Below, piece by piece: positions 1 to 3,823 of a stretch of DNA of 6,651 nucleotides. The stretch's first letter is position 1, and every line of letters begins with the position of its first letter. Location: assembly GCA_002433675.1 (NCBI GenBank), contig DJIP01000399.1, positions 1 through 6,651 on the forward strand, written 5' to 3'. A model generated the notes under the pieces. The model searched no databases. It worked only from the letters and a program-made list of their open reading frames with translations, and had not been told where the DNA came from. Made by a program: the position numbers and the translations under genes. This DNA is from Halomonas halophila. GTDB lineage: Bacteria > Pseudomonadota > Gammaproteobacteria > Pseudomonadales > Halomonadaceae.

Positions 1-48
1 GGCTTTCACTATCGCGGCATCGGCCGGCGTGCCGACCCGGCAGCCTGA
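1..48 (+). CDS. C-terminal end of an unidentified protein (partial, enters from left)
   Basis: Frame 1 is open from the window edge to a TGA at 46-48 and reads GFHYRGIGRRADPAA. Only 15 residues are visible, so no family can be assigned. The call rests on context: the stop is followed by a palindrome and then a strong hairpin, as expected downstream of a plus-strand gene that converges on the next, minus-strand gene. Frame 2 stays open to about position 205, but it would read through the hairpin and into the neighbouring gene's stop region, so it is the weaker alternative. The minus strand shows no start with a ribosome binding site here. Confidence 0.4.
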   Translation, partial: GFHYRGIGRRADPAA

Positions 49-60
49 TCGCGATCAGGC
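43..60. repeat. 18-bp perfect palindrome over the stop codon of the left-edge gene
   Basis: The sequence GCCTGATCGCGATCAGGC is its own reverse complement across all 18 bases. It contains two GATC sites and the TGA stop of the presumed upstream gene. There is no loop and no T-tract after it, so it is not a typical intrinsic terminator alone. It could be a protein-binding site, an RNA 3'-end stabilising hairpin, or chance in GC-rich DNA. Confidence 0.6.
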
Positions 61-100
61 CCTGACAGCCGAACCGTCGGCCCGACAGCTGGCCCGTTCC

Positions 101-132
101 GCAAAGAGCGCAGTGTTCACTGCGCTCTTTGC
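101..132. terminator. Strong hairpin, probable (bidirectional) terminator between convergent genes
   Basis: GCAAAGAGCGCAGTG at 101-115 pairs perfectly with CACTGCGCTCTTTGC at 118-132, a 15-bp inverted repeat with a 2-base centre; in RNA the loop would be about 4-6 bases. On the plus strand the stem ends in CTTTGC and is followed by T-rich but interrupted sequence (about 135-165). The left arm has an AAAG, giving a weak U-run on the opposite strand too. Its place between a plus-strand and a minus-strand gene end suits a shared terminator. The U-tracts are weaker than in textbook terminators. Confidence 0.7.
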
Positions 133-161
133 GTTGGTGTCTTGTTCTGTCGTGTTCTGTC

Positions 162-184
162 TTGGCCAGGCCAGACCTGGTCAA
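162..184 (-). terminator. Weak hairpin just past the SOD-like gene's stop
   Basis: TTGGCCAGG (162-170) and CCTGGTCAA (176-184) form a 9-bp stem with one G-T/A-C position and a 5-base loop. On the minus strand it begins 11 bases past the TGA of the SOD-like gene. No U-tract follows, so it may only be an RNA 3'-end structure, with the stronger hairpin at 101-132 ending transcription. The pairing is seen; the role is inferred. Confidence 0.3.
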
Positions 185-195
185 GGCGTCACCGG

Positions 196-777
196 TCAGT
201 GACAGTCGCCCAGATTCTGGGCGACAAAGTCCCAGTGAATCAGCGGCCAGAGTTGCTCCACCGGAGACTTTCCACAGCCAAGATCCATGACCAGCAGCGG
301 CGTGCCCGATGCGGCGCCGAGCCGCTGGCCACGGGCACTGGTCGTCAGGGCCAGGCCGCGGCTGGTGGACAACAGCCACAGCCAGTCTGGCCGCCGACTC
401 CCTTCCCTGGTTTCTTCCTTGACAGTTTCGTCCTCGACCCGCTCGTGCATCGCTTCTCTCAATCCTGTAAAGGAACCGAAAGCCCGCGTCAGATCCTCGT
501 TCAATCGACCCTCCGGTGCTGTCGGGCGCGGTAACAGGCAGTGCCAGAACAGGGTAAGGTTCCAGGCTTCGAGTGCATGTTCGAGCACCTCACCATGAGC
601 CTTTGAGATCACGTCTTCGAGGGATCTCGAAGCCGAGTCTGTGTCGCTCGCCCAGCGATTGAGCGCCGCCAGATGGCGTTGATGGTCCCCCTGATAACGC
701 TCCTCGACCCAGGCCTTCGAGAGGTAGGGTTCCAGTTGATGGCTATCGAAGGGAAACGCGGGCAATTCGAGGATCAT
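196..777 (-). CDS. Superoxide-dismutase-fold protein lacking metal ligands (Fe/Mn SOD family, probably non-catalytic)
   Basis: This is a 193-residue protein, the same length as E. coli SodB as I recall it. The first 83 residues align without gaps: ELPA at 4-7, HQ at 32-33, WN at 72-73, FWHCLLP at 77-83. Later matches are FGSF (100-103), WLWLL (132-136), TPLL (159-162) and the WDFVAQNL end (182-189). Of the four Fe/Mn ligands (SodB His27, His74, Asp157, His161), only the Asp survives, as Asp165; the others are Arg27, Leu74 and Gly169. The second-shell residues His31, Tyr35 and Gln70 are Asp31, His35 and Glu70. About ten residues are missing after the last ligand position, where SodB has its dimer-interface/tyrosine segment, and a charged insertion lies near 114-130. 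Dismutase activity is therefore very unlikely; a structural or binding role is inferred. The ATG at 777 is chosen because it matches the SodB N-terminus and has GGAG 5 bases upstream; a TTG at 837 would add 20 unmatched residues. Codons include AGA, AGG, TTA and GGA, which are scarce in the tam genes. The frame is intact, which argues against a decayed pseudogene. Confidence 0.85.
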   Translation of the reverse strand: MILELPAFPFDSHQLEPYLSKAWVEERYQGDHQRHLAALNRWASDTDSASRSLEDVISKAHGEVLEHALEAWNLTLFWHCLLPRPTAPEGRLNEDLTRAFGSFTGLREAMHERVEDETVKEETREGSRRPDWLWLLSTSRGLALTTSARGQRLGAASGTPLLVMDLGCGKSPVEQLWPLIHWDFVAQNLGDCH

Positions 778-782
778 GGGGA

Positions 783-786
783 CTCC
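783..786 (-). promoter_or_regulatory. Ribosome binding site deciding the SOD-like gene's start
   Basis: On the minus strand GGAG precedes the ATG (777-775) with a 5-base spacer, CCCTGGAGTCCCCATG. Together with the match of the following residues to the SodB N-terminus, it favours this start over the upstream TTG at 837. Confidence 0.65.
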
Positions 787-911
787 AGGGTCGTGAAGGT
801 CGAGGTGAAACGAGGTGCGCCAGCTGCCCCACAGCAAGGCGTTGATCGGGATATCACGAACGCGTTATCCGTCTGCCGTGCGTAAATGTGGTAAAAAACC
901 TTACACTATCA

Positions 912-930
912 GCCAACTGTTGGCCGCCAA
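912..930. promoter_or_regulatory. Overlapping palindromes, possible operator
   Basis: GCCAAC-T-GTTGGC (912-924) is a perfect inverted repeat, and its right arm is reused in TTGGC-C-GCCAA (920-930), giving three alternating GCCAA half-sites. The set lies immediately downstream of the AT-rich core, where a repressor or activator could act on either gene. No regulator family is recognised, and GC-rich chance symmetry is possible. Confidence 0.35.
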
Positions 931-1000
931 GGCCGGTGACGCGTGATCGGCCCTGAGCCAGCGATGTCATCCGGTGCCACAGGGCCACACGCTGAACCGC

Positions 1001-1006
1001 AAGGAG
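1001..1006 (+). promoter_or_regulatory. Ribosome binding site of the coiled-coil gene
   Basis: AAGGAG sits 6 bases before the ATG at 1013. This is a near-consensus Shine-Dalgarno sequence and fixes the start there rather than at the in-frame GTG at 974, which has no comparable site. Confidence 0.8.
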
Positions 1007-1012
1007 AGTTTC

Positions 1013-1882
1013 ATGGGGCATCCACCGGAAGTCGGCCGTCCGGGCGCTATCGTACCCGATCCGGGAGAGAGTGTATCCGCCGCGCGCTATCGCAGGCCCC
1101 CGGCGCCTAGACTTTGGCCACTATGGCTACTGGTGCTGTTGATCATCTGTGCAGCGGTTGCCGCCGGCTGGCTGGCCTGGCAGGAACGTCAGCGCCTCGA
1201 AGGTGAGCTGACCCGCCTGAGGGGAGAGTTGTCCAATATTCACGCCCGTTTCGACGCCGAGCAGGGGGAAGGGGACCTGGTGGCGGATATTCAGCGTCGA
1301 GTGGCCGAACTCGAACAGCGTGACGATGCCCTGGCCCAACGACTCGAGTCGACCGCCGAGGATATAAGAAACACCGTTTCCGAACAGGCACAGACAGCGC
1401 TGGACCAACACAGCCACAACGCCGACACTCTGCAGGATGTCGAAGAGCGCATCTCCTCCATCGCCGATACCCTGGCGGCAACACGGACGTCGCTGGGCGC
1501 CGTTGAACGAGCCGGCGACAATGCCCGCGGTGCCCTGGAAGCCCGTATGGACAGATTCGATGATGCCCGCGAGTCATTTGCCGGCAGGTTGGGGTCGCTG
1601 ACCACCAGGGTCGATGAGGTGGTGACGCGCCTGGATACCCGCTTGGGGCAGCTGTTGCCGCGGTTCGATACCCTGGAGCAGCGGCTTGCCTCCCTGGACG
1701 AGGACGTTGAAGGCCTGCGCCAATCGCGCCAAGATGGTGCGGAGGAACGTCGCGCAATGGAAGCCAGGCTCGAGCAGCGCCTGGATGCGCTGGATGGCAG
1801 CGCCCGGTCGCTTGGCGCCGATCTTCGCGAACTGCGCCAGTCCCAGCTCGCGCTCAGCGCCCAACTGGAGGCGCTGCGTTGA
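1013..1882 (+). CDS. Membrane-anchored periplasmic coiled-coil protein, first gene of the tam operon
   Basis: The 289-residue product belongs to no family I can name. It has a Pro/Arg-rich N-terminal tail (1-34), one hydrophobic segment (about 35-56, LWPLWLLVLLIICAAVAAGW), then an almost uninterrupted heptad-like coiled coil to the last residue, rich in Leu, Arg, Glu, Asp, Gln and Ala with few Gly or Pro. Variants of RLDxL and RFDxL recur (for example near 183, 217, 228, 256), suggesting internal repetition. Arginines at 25, 27, 28 and 33 just before the membrane segment predict a cytoplasmic N-terminus and a periplasmic coiled coil of about 230 residues. The start at 1013 is set by AAGGAG 6 bases upstream. 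The gene ends 32 bases before the tamA ATG, or overlaps a TTG start of tamA as TTGA, so the two are probably co-transcribed. A scaffold or accessory role for the TamA-TamB module is inferred only from position and topology. A HemX-like or generic structural protein is an alternative; coiled coils give misleading similarity hits. Confidence 0.85.
   Translation: MGHPPEVGRPGAIVPDPGESVSAARYRRPPAPRLWPLWLLVLLIICAAVAAGWLAWQERQRLEGELTRLRGELSNIHARFDAEQGEGDLVADIQRRVAELEQRDDALAQRLESTAEDIRNTVSEQAQTALDQHSHNADTLQDVEERISSIADTLAATRTSLGAVERAGDNARGALEARMDRFDDARESFAGRLGSLTTRVDEVVTRLDTRLGQLLPRFDTLEQRLASLDEDVEGLRQSRQDGAEERRAMEARLEQRLDALDGSARSLGADLRELRQSQLALSAQLEALR
1867..1871 (+). promoter_or_regulatory. Possible ribosome binding site for an alternative TTG start of tamA
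   Basis: GGAGG lies 7 bases before the TTG at 1879, which overlaps the TGA of the preceding gene as TTGA. This geometry is typical of translational coupling. The site also falls inside ordinary coding sequence (Leu-Glu-Ala), so it may be coincidental. The ATG at 1915 has only AGGA at 1898-1901, with a long 13-base spacer. Confidence 0.4.
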
Positions 1883-1914
1883 TCCAGCACCCACGTCAGG
1901 AAAGCCAGTCTATT

Positions 1915-3789
1915 ATGGAAAATCGCGTTCCCGCTCGACCGGGTCTGGGTCTGTTCGTCCGTCGATCAGGGGCAATGTTGTGCCTGGTGTCGGTGCCTGC
2001 CATGGGCATGGATGCCGAGATCGTCGGTATCGAAGGGGAGATGGCCGACAATGTCGAGGTCTACCTCCAGGGGCTCGACGGCAGCCAGTATCGTGTGGAA
2101 CGACTGCGTAACGAGGTGGTTCGACTGACCCAGGAGGCGATGCGGGTCTACGGCTACTATGAGCCCCAGATCGAGATGCGCTTCGACCGCGACGAGGAGC
2201 CCGAGGAAGTCTTCCTCACGATCGACAAGGGGCAGCCGGTCAAGCTGGAAGTGATCGACTTTACCCTGGAGGGCGACGCCCGTGAGGACGCTCCCTTTCA
2301 GCTGGCGATCGACGCCTATCCGCAAGAGGAAGGCGACATCCTCGAACACGCCCCCTACGAGAGTCTCAAGGGCAGGCTTCAGGGCCTGACCGTGGAGCGA
2401 GGCTACTTCGATTGGCAGTTCACCGATGAGCGCATGGAAATTCGTCCCTGGGCCAACAGTGCTCGGTTGTACCTGGGCATGGACAGCGGGCCGCGCTATC
2501 GGTTCGGCCGGGTTAACTTCAAGGGCCATCACATCGTCGAGGAGCGTCTGCGCAATCTGGTGCCCTTCGATTACGGCGATCCCTACCTGGCGAGCGACGT
2601 CGCCGAGCTCAACAACCAGTTGAGCGAGACCGAATGGTTCGGCTCGCTGACGGTACGCCCCCGCCTGGAGCGCCAGAAGGGCTCCCTGGCACTGCCCGAG
2701 AACGATAACTGGTGGTACTCGGTGGACGTAGCCGAGATCCCGACGCCTTACCAGGGGCCACGCATCAGTCGCGACGCTCTGGCGGTGGCACTTGGCCTGT
2801 ATCCGCCCGAATTCCCGACCATGCCGATCGATGTCAGCGTGACGCCGGCGGATCGACACCAGTTCGAGGCGGGTATCGGCTTCGCCACCGATGTGGGGCC
2901 GCGCCTGCAGTTCTCCTGGGAACAGCCCTGGGTCAACCGCTACGGCCATAGCTGGACCAATCAGCTGTACCTGTCGGCACCGGACCAGCAGTTCAGTGGT
3001 ACCTACAAGATCCCGCTGGAGGATCCGCTCAACGACAGCTACCGGCTGCAGTACGGGCTGCGCAAGCAGGACATCGAAGACACCGAAAGTTTCGAGAGTA
3101 CCGTCGACTTCGGTCGGCACTGGGTGTTCGAGAACGACTGGGAGCAGACGATCTATCTGCGCGCCACCTATGAGGACTTCACCCAGGGTGACCAGTCCGA
3201 TCAGGTACTGCTGCTTTATCCCGGGGTTAGCTGGTCGCGCACCCGTACGCGCAATCCTCAGTTTCCCACCTGGGGCGATCGCCAGAACCTCGAACTGCAG
3301 TACTCCAGCGACGCCTGGGGCTCTGACGCCGAGTTCTTCCGCATGACCGGCGACACCGCCTGGATCCGCAAGCTGGGTAATGACAACCGCTTTATCGGGC
3401 GACTGGGTGTCGGCGCGATCAATACCGACGATTTCGAGAAGATTCCCCCTTCGCTTCGCTTCTTTACCGGGGGGGACTCCAGCGTGCGTGGCTACAGCTA
3501 TGAGTCGCTGTCGCCGGAAGACGAGAACGGCGACCTGGAAGGCGGCCAGCACGAGTTCACCGCCAGCGTCGAGGCCCAGCGCCGGATCACCGGCAAGTGG
3601 TGGGGCGCCGCCTTCTTCGATGTCGGTGATGCCTTCTCCGAGTGGTGGCCGGGCGACCTGAACAAGGGCGCGGGTCTCGGCGTGCGCTGGATTTCTCCGG
3701 TCGGCCCGATCCGCTTCGATGTTGCCCATCCCTTCGATGACGAAGACGACAATTTCCGGCTGCACTTCGCCATCGGGCCCGAGTTTTGA
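1915..3789 (+). CDS. tamA: TamA, outer-membrane Omp85-family subunit of the translocation and assembly module
   Basis: TamA is the outer-membrane barrel of the TAM; it contacts TamB through its periplasmic POTRA domains and helps insert some outer-membrane proteins. The 624-residue product (E. coli TamA about 577) starts with a short signal-like segment (about 11-33, FVRRSGAMLCLVSVPAMG). Three POTRA domains follow (about 34-105, 108-185, 195-275), then a barrel from about 312. Diagnostic segments are TDVGPR (325-330), QPWVNRYGHSW (337-347), YPGVSWSRTRTR (435-446), PTWGD (451-455), RFFTGGDSSVRGY (515-527) with the Omp85 loop-6 VRGY, GKWWGAAFFDVG (560-571), SPVGPIRFDVAHP (594-606) and a terminal Phe. 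Residues about 254-300 form an extra segment at the POTRA3-barrel junction that I do not recall in the E. coli protein. The ATG start gives a sensible signal peptide; a TTG at 1879 would add 12 residues and has a better ribosome binding site. tamB begins 34 bases downstream. Confidence 0.95.
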   Translation: MENRVPARPGLGLFVRRSGAMLCLVSVPAMGMDAEIVGIEGEMADNVEVYLQGLDGSQYRVERLRNEVVRLTQEAMRVYGYYEPQIEMRFDRDEEPEEVFLTIDKGQPVKLEVIDFTLEGDAREDAPFQLAIDAYPQEEGDILEHAPYESLKGRLQGLTVERGYFDWQFTDERMEIRPWANSARLYLGMDSGPRYRFGRVNFKGHHIVEERLRNLVPFDYGDPYLASDVAELNNQLSETEWFGSLTVRPRLERQKGSLALPENDNWWYSVDVAEIPTPYQGPRISRDALAVALGLYPPEFPTMPIDVSVTPADRHQFEAGIGFATDVGPRLQFSWEQPWVNRYGHSWTNQLYLSAPDQQFSGTYKIPLEDPLNDSYRLQYGLRKQDIEDTESFESTVDFGRHWVFENDWEQTIYLRATYEDFTQGDQSDQVLLLYPGVSWSRTRTRNPQFPTWGDRQNLELQYSSDAWGSDAEFFRMTGDTAWIRKLGNDNRFIGRLGVGAINTDDFEKIPPSLRFFTGGDSSVRGYSYESLSPEDENGDLEGGQHEFTASVEAQRRITGKWWGAAFFDVGDAFSEWWPGDLNKGAGLGVRWISPVGPIRFDVAHPFDDEDDNFRLHFAIGPEF

Positions 3790-3814
3790 ACCCGATGCCG
3801 CTGGCCCCCGACAC

Positions 3815-3818
3815 GAGG
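3815..3818 (+). promoter_or_regulatory. Ribosome binding site of tamB
   Basis: GAGG lies 5 bases before the ATG at 3824, in the 34-base tamA-tamB gap. No terminator-like hairpin is visible in the gap, which supports co-transcription. Confidence 0.6.
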
Positions 3819-3823
3819 CTTTG

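Larger units (their letters stand above)
778..1012. promoter_or_regulatory. Divergent intergenic region, expected to hold promoters for both flanking genes
   Basis: These 235 bases separate the minus-strand SOD-like gene from the plus-strand coiled-coil/tam operon, and no coding region is convincing in either direction. The stretch 882-910 is much richer in A and T than its surroundings and is the likeliest promoter core. TACACT at 902-907 is a possible plus-strand -10 box (4 of 6 consensus bases), but no good -35 lies at the right distance. On the minus strand TTGGCT (918-913) is a possible -35 with only a poor -10 after it. The 8-bp palindrome AACGCGTT is at 859-866. I cannot place a transcription start. 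Confidence 0.45.

Noticed and set aside
196..777. Annotating the minus-strand gene as an active superoxide dismutase (sodB)
   Set aside because: Three of four metal-binding residues and the second-shell Tyr, His and Gln are replaced, so catalysis is not supported despite clear family similarity.
778..837. Longer N-terminus for the SOD-like protein from a TTG at 837
   Set aside because: The 20 extra residues match nothing in the SOD family, while the ATG at 777 has GGAG at good spacing and starts exactly where SodB does.
142..885. Plus-strand open frames across the SOD-like gene (142-534, 287-598, 673-885)
   Set aside because: They overlap a minus-strand gene with clear SOD-family similarity, have Arg/Ser/Pro-rich shadow composition and lack good ribosome binding sites.
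974..1012. GTG start at 974 for the coiled-coil gene
   Set aside because: The ATG at 1013 has AAGGAG 6 bases upstream; the 13 added residues bring no signal or domain.
1966..3765. A 599-codon open frame antisense to tamA
   Set aside because: Its codons are in register with tamA codons, so its stops would need TTA, CTA or TCA in tamA. These are rare in this GC-rich gene, which leaves the antisense frame open by codon bias; its end coincides with a TCA serine codon of tamA. The sense frame has clear TamA homology.
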